Assembly (NCBI GenBank): GCA_023374025.1
Contig: SIJG01000063.1
Coordinates: forward strand, 813,445-877,444
DNA from: Heterodera schachtii
Taxonomy: Eukaryota; Nematoda; Chromadorea; Rhabditida; Heteroderidae
Length of the DNA: 64,000 nt
Reading direction: 5' to 3'
The translations under genes were made by a program, and so were the position numbers. Under the pieces are notes generated by a model. It had not been told where the DNA came from. It was given only the letters and a program-made list of their open reading frames with translations, and searched no databases. Each line of letters starts with the position of its first letter. The stretch's first letter is position 1. This document shows positions 1-10,851 of this stretch, piece by piece.

Positions 1-54
1 CGGCGGGTAATTGCTCGATGGAATCTAAATTAATATTGTTTTTTAACTTTTTAT

Positions 55-223
55 TAGAGCTCTCGACCGGACCAAGGGTCCAGGTCGAGATCAAATATGA
101 AAAAAACGTCTTGTCCTTTTTTGGACCTGGATTTTCATGGATTTTTGTCCAGGAAATTCAGGTCAAACACATAATCAATCCAAGTCCACCAGGTCCAAGC
201 TTTTTTCAAAATGTCGAGCTCTA
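55..223. mobile_element. hAT-like MITE, 169 bp
   Basis: The element begins TAGAGCTC and ends GAGCTCTA, giving inverted ends. It is flanked by a perfect 8-bp direct repeat, CTTTTTAT, at 47-54 and 224-231. The 8-bp duplication and TAGAG-type ends are hallmarks of hAT superfamily non-autonomous elements. The right end (read on minus) resembles the left end of the larger element at 43941, so they are probably one family. No coding capacity is seen. The stretch 260-470 carries related 'ccaggcccagg' sequence but no clear ends. Confidence 0.8.
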
Positions 224-713
224 CTTTTTATACAAAAAAAAATAAAAAATAAATTAAATTGTTTTTAAATTATAAATTTGGACAATGATAGATGTTAATA
301 GATCTTGGTTTTGTTGGAAAAAAGCCTGGATATAGATTCTCTCTGGCTTTTCTGGATAAAACATCAGAAAAATCCAGGCCCAGGAAAACCCAGATAAGGG
401 GATCCAAGTCCTGGCCTTGAATATGATACCCAATCTTCCGACCAGTTTCAAACCCTGGACCCAAATTCGAACAAAATTTCTTTTATTTTTTCTACTTACA
501 TATTCGTTTTAAAATCCAAAATATTTTTTAAAATTATTAATATTTTTTATTTTAATTTAATTTCTCATCAACAGCCCAACTCACTTCCATATTGTTGTTG
601 TGTGCTTGGCTTGTGATGAATGATTGGTGGTGCTTTTAAGCGCACGAAACGAAAATATAAAAATGAATGGGGCGAAAACGCTGGCGGGCAAATAATTGGT
701 GCACCAAAGTCAT

Positions 714-1041
714 ACACACACACACACACACACATACAAACAGAGAGGGAGAGATAGAGAGAAATTCTTGTTTTTACTCTCTTTCTCTGTATGTGTGTCT
801 GTTATGCATACACTAATTGTTTTTCCCTCATTTGCTCACTCAATTCGTTTTCCAACACTATTTCTTTGCTTTTTCGTCATGCCACTTATTGTTTTTCTCA
901 CCTTTTTCTCTCTACCAATTTTATGCATACACTAATTATTTTTCCCTCATTTGCTCACTCAATTCGTTTTCCAACACTATTTCTTTGCTTTTTCGTCAGG
1001 CCACTTACTATTTTTTCCTCTTTTTTCTCTCTACCATTTCT
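714..1041. repeat. CA microsatellite and 119-bp tandem duplication
   Basis: An (AC)n run lies at about 714-735. A pyrimidine-rich unit starting ATGCATACACTAATT occurs at 804 and again at 923, an offset of 119 bp, with a few substitutions between copies. Long open frames here are low-complexity Phe/Leu/Ser reads and I do not regard them as coding. From 1042 to about 1540 I see no gene. Confidence 0.7.
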
Positions 1042-1540
1042 CTCGGCACTTTCTCTTTTATCTTTTCCATTCTTTCTCTAATGTTTGCCTTTTGATGCGT
1101 TTTACTATGCCGCCACTCTGCCGCTGGGATGATGGGGTGACTCATTTGTTATTTTGTATTATTGCGAAATGATGTATGGCAAGGAATTCCGCGGTGTGCC
1201 CGAAAAGCGCCGCGGGGTGAAAGTTTTAAATAAAAATTTTATTGGTTGCTTTTCTAATTTGTTTTAATGGACCTCATCTCAAGAGAAAAAAACTCATTAA
1301 ATAAATTCATTAATTCAAAAACAATATTAAAAAATTCTGCCCGATTTTTTGAAAATCCAATAGTTGCACCCAATCTGGTTGGTCCGGGCCCAAAAATCAC
1401 CGGTAAGAATTATGTTTTATTCGCTTAGACTTCAAAATTTCATACAATTTATAACAAAGAAACAGCTAACAATGTTCAATGTCGTCTTTTTACGGAATTT
1501 TCTCGATTTTTTTACGGAATTTTCTCGCTTTTTTCTTTCA

Positions 1541-2630
1541 TTAGATAAGCAATTTATGCTTTCCCTGCAAATGCCGTTTCATATTCGATATATGTCCATG
1601 AATTTGTCTGCCACATTCCGTGCATTTGACTTTAGGAATATTTGGAATTTGTTCAAAATATGCCCACACATTGGATGTCCGCACTTTAGCTTTAAAAATA
1701 TTTTAAATTTTATTAGATTTATTATAAATAAAAAAAAAATTCACCATTTACATACGGTTTTAAATTGTTTGTTTTAATGAGGGCAGTCTTTTTGTCAAAA
1801 TTAAAAGTTTACATAAAATAATATATGAAGAAAAATTTCGAGTTAAATGCATAAATATGTATAAAAAGAAGAAGCTGGAAATATGATTAAAAAAAAATAG
1901 ATTTGATCAATTTAATTATTTTAAATGATGAATGTTTTTTAAATATAAAATTGAATTAATTAATTTTTTTTAAATGTATTTGAACAGACATTTATTCTTT
2001 CTTAAAATTTACGTGATGGTTTCGATGCCATTCCAACTGATTTTCGAATTTTCTTAGTTTCATTTACCAATAAATCTAAAAATTTAATTGCACAAATTTA
2101 GACTAAATAAAAACATTTTTACGCGATAATCCGAATTTGTGCATCCATTTATAAATTAATGTTGCAAAATCTACACCAAGTTTTTCTGCAATTTCATTCA
2201 CATTTTCATATTTTCGCATTCCATTTTTGTCCAATTCTTTTTGCATTGTAACGAATTGATGAATAATTTCAATTTTTTGTTCATCAGTTCTCTGTTTATA
2301 CCCAAAGCTCAATGCTTTTTCATCATTTTTTCTTCCTATTTTTAATATTTTGTTAATTATTTCCAAATTTTTCTCCTTTTTTTCTCCACATTCGTCATAA
2401 ATTTCTTCAAGAAATTGATCAATTTGCTTTTGATCAGTTTTGATCAGAATCGACACAAAATCATCACCATTTTCCGGTTGCAAAACATTGCCCAAATTAG
2501 CATCATCAGCAGAACGATTAGAGGAGTCAATTAGCGAATCATTTTCAGTATTTGTACACAATTTTGTAGAAAATGATGGCATAAAGAGAAAAACAGAAGA
2601 AAATAAACTAATGAAGAACTTCATCAGCAT
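1541..2630 (-). CDS. Secreted HTH-BED protein A (one HTH module)
   Basis: I do not recognise a named family. Exon 1 (2630-2123) starts with MLMKFFISLFSSVFLF, a clear signal peptide. A Ser/Asn/Asp-rich linker, a Lys/Glu stretch (IINKILKIGRKNDEK) and one helix-turn-helix-like module follow (VNEIAEKLGV, then IYKWMHKFGLS). The open frame runs on to a stop at 2103, but GGATTATCGC is followed by GTAAAAATG, a good donor in phase 1. A downstream exon (1689-1541) opens with an AG acceptor in the matching phase. It encodes a BED-type zinc finger: an aromatic VWAYF, then C-x2-C (KCTEC), then H-x4-H (RHLQGKH), ending KLLI and stop. The two exons sum to 657 nt, exactly 219 codons. BED fingers are DNA-binding domains common in hAT transposases and some host proteins. 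A secreted protein with two DNA-binding-like folds is unusual. The alternative is an unspliced 175-aa HTH-only product. Confidence 0.6.
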
Positions 2631-3854
2631 AAATAAAAAGTTAATTAATTATCTAGATATTAATTATTAAATATAATTCATATTATTTTATAATTAAAAA
2701 ATGAATTTTACACTACGATTATTTATTAAAAATTATTTAACTTACTAGTCTCGATTGATTACGTGCTTCAAATATTAATCGCAAAATATGCGAATAAAAA
2801 TACACCAAAAATCGAAAAAAATGCAACACAAATTTTTCCAAATTAATGTCAAAATTTCTATTTTTCTTTAAATTTAAGCAAAAAATTTGGTAATAATTAA
2901 ATATGGATTTTGAAAAAAAAATCAACTAAAATTTATTCTAGAATTTAATCTAAAAAACTTTTGTAAAAAAAGCATTTAACAACGTCGCAAGCATTGTAGT
3001 TTTTTTTTTTGAATTAAATTGAGTAAAAAATCAAAACTTTCCATTTTTTGGGCTTAATTTTGATATATATTTAAATCTTCCAAAAAGTTACTTTTTTTCA
3101 TTTATTGAGATATTTTTGTAAATTTTCGGTCCTCAATGGTCTAAAGGGCCGCTCTAAAAGAGGGGGCCGTTTGAATTGAGGACTTTGGGTCTATCGAATG
3201 ATATCGAGGATTAAAAATTTGTTGCTTTAAGAGCAAAGTTATTAGCAAAATATATTTTATTATGATTGTTTTTATAAATAGTGACATGACATAGCATCGA
3301 TTTATTTCCTTACACAAAATTTTAACTCACAAAAAAATTTCCGCTTTCGCGATAAAAAGTCAACAACCCCCTCGGAAATCCCGGACAATCAACTGTTTTC
3401 GCGCAAAATGCACAAATTACGTGTTTTCTAGGGCTGGCATTTTTTATATAAGAAAAAAAAAACGCGAAATATGTAAGAAATATGTACCAAAAACCCAAAA
3501 AATATACTAAATATTTAAATAAAATTTAAAAATGGTATTATTTTTTTGGAAAAAATAATTCATAAATGGTGAAATAGGGGGGCAAAATGTCATAAAAATG
3601 ACATAAACAGGCTTAGAATTACCTTTTTATATATTTTAAAATTAATTTTCGGTATCTCTCTTTTATAAAAAGCCGACTTTTTAGGGGTAACATCCATTTA
3701 ATGGGCTACTAAAAAAGAAAAAGAAAAACACGCCCAGATCATTGGTCCCACAAAACCACAAAAAAGGGGACACATTCAAAAAAATAGAGTAATTTGAAGG
3801 GTAATTTGAGGCGCTGAATACACTAATCTGACATTCTTTTTACGCAGTTTGAAT
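2631..3854. other. Intergenic region upstream of gene A
   Basis: No gene is supported. The first ~380 bp is shared with the upstream flanks of genes B and C, so it probably holds the common promoter. At 3429 a TAGGGCTGGC end followed by AT-rich 'aaatatgta' repeats resembles the elements at 37390 and 43937, but no matching right end was found. A motif near 3180-3245 (TCTATCGAATGATATCGAGG) recurs in inverted orientation near 4480-4550 and directly near 4690-4770. About 0.8 kb of this stretch is missing from the equivalent place upstream of gene B. Confidence 0.5.
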
Positions 3855-4018
3855 TAGAGTTGAGCGGGACCGGGACTTTTTTGGTTGAAAAACCGGGACT
3901 TTTTGGCTGGGAAAACCGGGAAAAAGCCGGGAATTTCCCGGTCCCGGTCAAAAGTGGTCAAAACCAGGACTTCGGTACTCAGTTGTCCGTGTTTTGGTCC
4001 CAGTCCCGCTCAACTCTA
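3855..4018. mobile_element. hAT-like MITE, 164 bp
   Basis: The ends are TAGAGTTGAGCGGGAC and its near-perfect inverted copy GTCCCGCTCAACTCTA. The flanking 8-bp target duplication GTTTGAAT at 3847-3854 and 4019-4026 is exact. The interior is a set of self-complementary CCGGGAC/GTCCCGG motifs able to form a long hairpin. A related but left-truncated copy lies at about 8189-8371. Confidence 0.85.
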
Positions 4019-5735
4019 GTTTGAATCCCTAAACCGAATTCGACATTTTTTGAAAAATTGCATTTTTGCTGTTCGAGTTCGGGTCCGGCGTTCGAAATAG
4101 GCAAAAACGAATATCGTATTCGTGCTCAGCGTCCCCAAAAATCTTTAGGAAAATGTATGTTTTCACAGCTTTCGAAAACAAGAAAAATTTTCTGCCAAAG
4201 GGGGAATCATATAAACTATTACCATCATATTGTTGTATATCACAAAACATATATGTAAGCAACATTTGCAACAAAAAAGAATTTTCTAAAATGTTCGAGT
4301 TCGGGTTAGGGGTTCGTAACTGCGCCAAAAAGAAGTTGGTTATAGTTTCAACTATTTTAATATGTCGAACCATTCTATTATTGAGTTTTTAAATTGCCTT
4401 CTGCTGGTGGTGCTATGTCATTATTTAAAAACCAGCATTATATGCGTTATTTAAAAAACCATTAAAATAAAAATTTTTGCTTATAACTTTGCTCTAAGAC
4501 AACCTAATTTTTAATCCTTGATGTCATTCGATAGAACTAAGTGTTCTTTATGAGTCTCTAAAATTTCAAAAAAATTTATTAATTTTAAAAAAAGTTATGG
4601 CCAAAAATGTTCGAAAACCAAGATTTTTTGAGTTCCCTCGAGCTATAATTTTTTTAAAACTGAACAAAATTTTTTGAAATTTTGCAGATTGATAGAGAAC
4701 AATTAGTGCGCTATCAAATGATATCAAGAATTAAAATTTAGTTGCTTTAGAGCAAAATTATAAATAATTTTTCGACAAAAATTTTCATAATGATCGTTTT
4801 TAAAATAACGACTCCGCCCCCTTCTGATCCCTAGAAGGAAATCTAAAATTAAACTAAGTTTAAAATACATATTGTAAAACCTTACTGCTCAAATGAAATT
4901 GAAATCTTAAAAATATTTAGTCAAATTGTTTGTCTAAATTAGTTTTATATATTTTTTTGATTTAAAAGAAAATAGTAAGAAAAAGTTTACCTGGATTTTT
5001 TATAATAATTATTTAAAAAAATGTTTTTTAAAAAAATTTGTTAATTTTAAAAAATATAAACTTTTATATAAGTATATGTAACTACTCATTTTTGAATCGA
5101 GAATTTTGCGCTTAGAATTTAATTCAAATATCATTTAAATGAATCTAAATAAATAAAAACATTCAATATTTTTTCTTCAGAATTTTGCTCTCTTATTTCT
5201 TCGGGTTTTATATGAGTAATTGATGCTCCTTCTGTAAGTGCCGTCTCATATTCAATATCATTCGACCCGCCATTTTTGGAATTTCCTCGCCACATTTTTT
5301 GCATTTGGCATTTTGACTAATTGGCATTTGTTCGAAAAATGACCATACGTCGGACTTATTAAACACCGCAGTTCCGTTTATCAAATCTATAAATCAAATG
5401 CTATTTTATTCTGATTAAATTAGGGACAGGATTTAAATGGATAAAAAAAAAATCCAAAATCTGGATTATAATATGGACGAAAAAAAATCGTCAAAAATCG
5501 TCAAGAAAATTGGTAAATTTTTTTGAAAAAAATTCCTTTTATCCAAATTATTTGTTTTTGCACAATTTAAATTTTTTCCAAAATTTTCGGTTTTAGGGCC
5601 GTTTTTTCCAAAAATTTCTAAAAATTTTCCGTCTTTTAGGGGTGTGTTTTTTTGGTCCTGGATCAAAATTGATGTCAGATTTATGATCATGGACCCCAAA
5701 ATCCCTAAAAAATATACAAAATGAATTTATTTAAA
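4019..5735. repeat. Duplicated spacer X1 (pair of 8372-10088)
   Basis: This segment is almost base-for-base identical to 8372-10088, with a constant offset of 4353 through the stretches compared. It forms the 3' part of gene B, including its BED exon at 5208-5386 and part of the last intron. Outside the BED exon I see no coding sequence; the open frames at 4029-4392 overlap on both strands and look spurious. At 4395 it carries one end, GGTGCTATGTCATTATT, of the MITE family found in P1 intron 4. Confidence 0.85.
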
Positions 5736-7781
5736 TTAAAAATTAGGGTTGGGCCCCCGACGTCGGGGTTTGAAAATTCGGGGTTCGGGGTTGTCGGGGT
5801 TGGAAGTGTCGGGGTTCGGGGTCGGGGTTGCCAAATCGTTCGGGGTTCGGGGTCGGGGTTCGGGGTTTTTCAATTTTTGCCTTATGCCATATAGTCAAAA
5901 AACTTTATATTATTTTTGCTTAAAATTTTTTGTATTCATTAATAATTTTATGTGCTTTTTTATTTCATTATTTATTTTTGTATAGAATTAATTAAAACAC
6001 ATAAGGCATCTAAAATGGTTAATTTTTAGTGAAAATCTGTAAAAATAGTCAAAAATTTAAATTTTTCCTACGGCGCCGGGCCCCCAAATAGAAATAGTGG
6101 ATTTTATTCAAAAAAATGCACAAAAATTTCTGATCACCCACCTTATCTTTTTTTGTTTTTCAAATCATCTTTTTTTTCGCGGTGCTCTTTTTCTAAAGAC
6201 CTTTAGGAGAAAGGGGTCCGGCGGTGCCGATAGGCGCCGCCGTGAAAAAAATTTGAAAATTTGGATGGGTCTGTTAACAGATTTTGTCCAAAAAAATGAT
6301 AAAATTTTTCGATTTTGAGCCAAATTTTTTTATGTAAAAATAGTTCTTTTTTTTGTGGCGCTGGCGATGCCGATAGGCAGCGCCGGGCGAATTTTGAAAT
6401 TTAAGGTCTCTTTTGTAACAGTTTTCACCAAAAATTTTATGAATTTTTGATAAATTTTTGGTTTTTTCTTGGTTTTTTGTCAAAATTATTTTGAAATATG
6501 TACATATATTAAATTTTCATGATTTAGTCAAGGAAAATTAAATTTTTTAATTTCAACGAAAGAAGATTGGATTTAATTTGTCAATAAATTATGCCAATGA
6601 TGACCAATTTTTATGGGATTTTTGTTTAAAAAACCATATTAATCACAAAAAAATAAATTAAAATGAAAATGAAAACGTCAACAGGTATCGAACTATGACA
6701 GAAAGTAATTTAAGTGTGATGCACTACTAATACACTACATTTCAAATAAATAAGGATCAGCAAATTTACTTTACATAATAAAATTGGCAAAATGGTTAAA
6801 AAAATTCAAATTTCTTATAACTTTTTTGCCTTTTCCCCCACAAAAATCCCATTCTTAGGGGTGTATATTTAACCCCGACCCCGATCGGGGTTAAGGGTCG
6901 GGGTTCGGGGTTGTCGGGGTTGGAAGCGTCGGGGTTCGGGGTCGGGGTTTTCCCCGAAAATGGCCAAAAATGTCGGGGTTCGGGGTCGGGGGCGGGGTCG
7001 GGGGCCCAACCCTATTAAAAATAATTACGCGATAATCCGAATTTGTGCATCCATCTGTAAATTATTGTTGCACTGTAGACACCAAGTTTTTTTGAAATTT
7101 CATTCACATTTTGATATTTTGGTTGTCCATTTTCATGCAATTCCTTTTGCATTGCAAAAAATTGGTGAACAATTGCAATTCGTCGATCATTTTGTATGTC
7201 TTTTTTCAAATCTTAAAATTGGATTAAATAAACAAAATGCATTTATTACATTTTTTTAAATTAAAAATTGTTTTACGTGATAATCCAAATTTGTTCATCC
7301 AATAGTAAATGTTTGGCTGGGGTACACCAATAATTTTCGCAATTTCATTATTATTTTCATATTTTCGTTTTCCATTTTCGTCAAAGTCATTTTGCATTGC
7401 AACAAATTGATGAACAATTTTAATTTTTTGTTCATCGTTTTTCATTTTATTCTTATATTCCAATGATTTTTCATCATTTTTTCTTCCAATTTTTAATATT
7501 TTGTTAATTATTTCCGAGTTTTTCTCTTTTTCTTCACCACATTCATCATAAATTTCTTCAAGAAATTGATCAATTTGCTTTTGATCAGTTTTGATCAGAA
7601 TCGACACAAAAGCATCATCCTTTTCCGATGGCAAAACATTGCCCAAATTAGCATCATCAGCAGAACGATTAGAGGAGTCAATTAGCGAATCATTTTCAGT
7701 ATTTGTCCACAATTTTGTAGAAAATGATGGCATAAAGAGAAAAAAGGAAGAAAATAAACTAATGAAGAGCTTCATCAGCAT
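5208..7781 (-). CDS. Secreted HTH-HTH-BED protein B (288 aa model)
   Basis: Three exons are modelled. Exon 1 (7781-7277) encodes the signal peptide (MLMKLFISLFSSFFLF), a linker and HTH module 1 (NNEIAKIIGV, IYYWMNKFGLS). Exon 2 (7211-7029) is exactly 61 codons and encodes HTH module 2 (VNEISKKLGV, IYRWMHKFGLS). Exon 3 (5386-5208) encodes the BED zinc finger: VWSFF, KCKKC (C-x2-C), RHLQKEH (H-x4-H), ending QLLI and stop. Donors are C|GTAAAA and C|GTAATT, and every junction is phase 1. The total of 867 nt closes in frame at 288 aa plus stop, which strongly supports the model. The last intron is about 1.64 kb because a hAT-like element sits 14 bp inside the donor. Exon 2 is phase-symmetric, so it can be added or lost without a frameshift; gene A lacks it. 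A role as a secreted nucleic-acid-binding protein is inference. Confidence 0.65.
5744..7014. mobile_element. hAT-like non-autonomous transposon, 1271 bp
   Basis: Terminal inverted repeats TAGGGTTGGGCCCCCGAC are perfect over 18 bp. The 8-bp target duplication TTAAAAAT (5736-5743 and 7015-7022) is perfect, and the paralogous site at about 10088-10095 shows a single TTAAAAAT, i.e. the empty site. Subterminal zones are iterated GGGGTTCGGGGTCGGGG. The interior holds two GC hairpins of the GCCGATAGGCGCCGCC type (6217-6242, 6362-6394) but no transposase frame. It lies in the second intron of HTH-BED gene B. Confidence 0.92.
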
Positions 7782-8188
7782 AAATAAAAAGTTAATTAAT
7801 ATCTAAATATTAATTATTAAATGTAATTCATCATATTTTATAATTTTACACTACGATTATTTATTTAAAAATTATTCAACTTAGTCTCGATTGATTACGT
7901 GCTTCAAATATTAATCGCAAAATATGCGAATAAAAATACACCAAAAATCGAAAAAAAAAAATGCAAGACAAATTTTTCCAAATTAATGTCAAAATTTTCT
8001 ATTTCTTTAAATTAAAACAAAAAATCTTGGTAATAATTAAATATGGATTTTGAAGAAAAAAAAGCAACTAAAATTTATTCTAGAATTTAATCTAAAAAAA
8101 ATTTTTTTTTTTTTTTTAGTAAAAAAGCATTTAACAACGACGCAAGCATTGTAGTTTTTTTTTTTTGAATAAAATTGAGTAAAAAAAT

Positions 8189-8371
8189 GAGCGGGACCCG
8201 GAATTTTGGGCAAAACCGGGACCGGGACTTTTTTGGTTGAAAAACCGGGACTTTTTGTGCTGGGAAAACCGGGAAAAAACCTGGAATTTCCCGGTCCCGG
8301 TAAAAAGTGGTCAAAACCAGGACTTCGGTACTCAGTTGTCCGTGTTTTGGTCCCAGTCCCGCTCAACTCTA
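8189..8371. mobile_element. Left-truncated copy of the 3855 MITE
   Basis: The right half matches 3855-4018, including the CTCAACTCTA end followed by GTTTGAAT. The left end is lost: the sequence jumps from the gene-B upstream flank (ending in a run of A) directly into GAGCGGGACCCGG. It carries about 20 bp absent from the intact copy. The junction marks a deletion of roughly 0.8 kb relative to the region upstream of gene A. Confidence 0.65.
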
Positions 8372-10088
8372 GTTTGAATCCCTAAACCGAATTCGACATT
8401 TTTTGAAAAATTGCATTTTTGCTGTTCGAGTTCGGGTCCGGCGTTCGAAATAGGCAAAAACGAATATCGTATTCGTGCTCAGCGTCCCCAAAAATCTTTA
8501 GGAAAATGTATGTTTTCACAGCTTTCGAAAACAAGAAAAATTTTCTGCCAAAGGGGGAATCATATAAACTATTACCATCATATTGTTGTATATCACAAAA
8601 CATATATGTAAGCAACATTTGCAACAAAAAAGAATTTTCTAAAATGTTCGAGTTCGGGTTAGGGGTTCGTAACTGCGCCAAAAAGAAGTTGGTTATAGTT
8701 TCAACTATTTTAATATGTCGAACCATTCTATTATTGAGTTTTTAAATTGCCTTCTGCTGGTGGTGCTATGTCATTATTTAAAAACCAGCATTATATGCGT
8801 TATTTAAAAAACCATTAAAATAAAAATTTTTGCTTATAACTTTGCTTTAAGACAACGTAATTTTTAATCCTTGATGTCATTCGATAGAACTAAGTGTTCT
8901 TTATGAGTCTCTAAAATTTCAAAAAAATTTATTAACTTTAAAAAAAGTTATGGCCAAAAATGTTCGAAAACCAAGATTTTTTGAGTTCCCTCGAGCTATA
9001 ATTTTTTTGAAACTGAACAAAAATTTTTGAAATTTTGCAGATTGATAGAGAACAATTAGTGCGCTATCAAATGATATCAAGAATTAAAATTTAGTTGCTT
9101 TAGAGCAAAATTATAAATAATTTTTCGACAAAAATTTTCATAATGATCGTTTTTAAAATAACGACTCCGCCCCCTTCTGATCCCTAGGAGGAAATCTAAA
9201 ATTAAACTAAGTTTAAAATACATATTGTAAAACCCTACTGCTCAAATGAAATTGAAATCCTAAAAATATTTAGTCAAATTGTTTGTCTAAATTAGTTTTA
9301 TATATTTTTTTGATTTAAAAGAAAATAGTAAGAAAAAGTTTACCTGGATTTTTTATAATAATTATTAAAAAAAATGTTTTTAAAAAAAATTTGTTAATTT
9401 TAAAAAATATAAACTTTTATATAAGTATATGTAACTATTCATTTTTGAATCGAGAATTTTGCGCTTAGAATTTAATTCAAATATCATTTAAATGAATCTA
9501 AATAAATAAAAACATTCAATATTTTTTCTTCAGAATTTTGCTTTCTTATTTCTTCGGGTTTTATATGAGTAATTGATGCTCCTTCTGTAAGTGCCGTCTC
9601 ATATTCAATATCATTCGACCCGCCATTTTTGGAATTTCCTCGCCACATTTTTTGCATTTGGCATTTTGACTAATTGGCATTTGTTCGAAAAATGACCATA
9701 CGTCGGACTTATTAAACACCGCAGTTCCGTTTATCAAATCTATAAATCAAATGCTATTTTATTCTGATTAAATTAGGGACAGGATTTAAATGGATAAAAA
9801 AAAAATCCAAAATCTGGATTATAATATGGACGAAAAAAAATCGTCAAAAATCGTCAAGAAAATTGGTAAATTTTTTTGAAAAAAATTCCTTTTATCCAAA
9901 TTATTTGTTTTTGCACAATTTAAATTTTTTCCAAAATTTTCGGTTTTAGGGCCGTTTTTTCCAAAAATTTCTAAAAATTTTCCGTCTTTTAGGGGTGTGT
10001 TTTTTTGGTCCTGGATCAAAATTGATGTCAGATTTATGATCATGGACCCCAAAATCCCTAAAAAATATACAAAATGAATTTATTTAAA
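8372..10088. repeat. Duplicated spacer X2 (pair of 4019-5735)
   Basis: Near-identical to X1 at a fixed offset of 4353 bp, with only scattered single-base differences seen (for example TAGAAGG versus TAGGAGG near 9187). It contains the BED exon of gene C (9561-9739). The near identity suggests a recent duplication or recent gene conversion. Confidence 0.85.
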
Positions 10089-10851
10089 TTAAAAATAATT
10101 ACGCGATAATCCGAATTTGTGCATCCATCTGTAAATTATTGTTGCACTGTAGACACCAAGTTTTTTTGAAATTTCATTCACATTTTGATATTTTGGTTGT
10201 CCATTTTCATGCAATTCCTTTTGCATTGCAAAAAATTGGTGAACAATTGCAATTCGTCGATCATTTTTTATGTCTTTTTTCAAATCTTAAATTGGATTAA
10301 ATAAACAAAATGCTTTACATTTTTTTAAATTAAAAATTGTTTTACGTGATAATCCAAATTTGTTCATCCAATAGTAAATGTTTGGCTGGGGTACACCAAT
10401 AATTTTCGCAATTTCATTATTATTTTCATATTTTCGTTTTCCATTTTCGTAAAATTCATTTTTCATTGCAACAAATTGATGAACAATTTTAATTTTTTGT
10501 TCATCGTTTTTCATTTTATTCTTATATTCCAATGATTTTTCATCATTTTTTCTTCCTATTTTTAATATTTTGTTAATTATTTCCAAATTTTTCTCCTTTT
10601 TTTCTCCACATTCGTCATAAATTTCTTCAAGAAATTGATCAATTTGCTTTTGATCAGTTTTGATCAGAATCGACACAAAAGCATCATCCTTTTCCGATGG
10701 CAAAACATTGCCCAAATTAGCATCATCAGTAGAACGATTAGAGGAGTCAATTAGCGAATCATTTTCAGTATTTGTCCATAATTTTGTACGAAAATGATGG
10801 CATAAAGAGAAAAAAGGAAGGAAATAAAATAATGAAGAGCTTCATCAGCAT
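9561..10851 (-). pseudogene. HTH-HTH-BED copy C, frameshifted in exon 1
   Basis: The three-exon structure matches gene B: exon 1 about 10851-10346, exon 2 10285-10103 (183 bp) and BED exon 9739-9561. Exon 1 is 506 bp, one more than in B. The extra base lies near 10786-10792, where B reads TTTGTAGAAAATG and C reads TTTGTACGAAAATG on the plus strand. This separates the signal peptide from the rest of the protein. Downstream of the lesion the HTH1, HTH2 and BED frames remain open, so inactivation may be recent, or a downstream Met could give a non-secreted product. Donor and acceptor sites match those of B. A sequencing error cannot be excluded. Confidence 0.65.

Noticed and set aside
696..1172. 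Overlapping open frames of 73-96 codons
   Set aside because: Low-complexity reads of a CA microsatellite and a pyrimidine-rich 119-bp tandem duplication; all three frames open and no splice or start context.
4029..4392. Open frames of 114 and 108 codons on opposite strands, duplicated at 8382-8745
   Set aside because: Identity reflects the X1/X2 DNA duplication, not constraint; frames overlap on both strands and have no signal peptide, domain or intron structure.
7015..7022. hAT insertion exactly at a stop codon of gene B
   Set aside because: The apparent stop lies beyond a phase-matched splice donor (C|GTAATT); with splicing to the BED exon the insertion is intronic.
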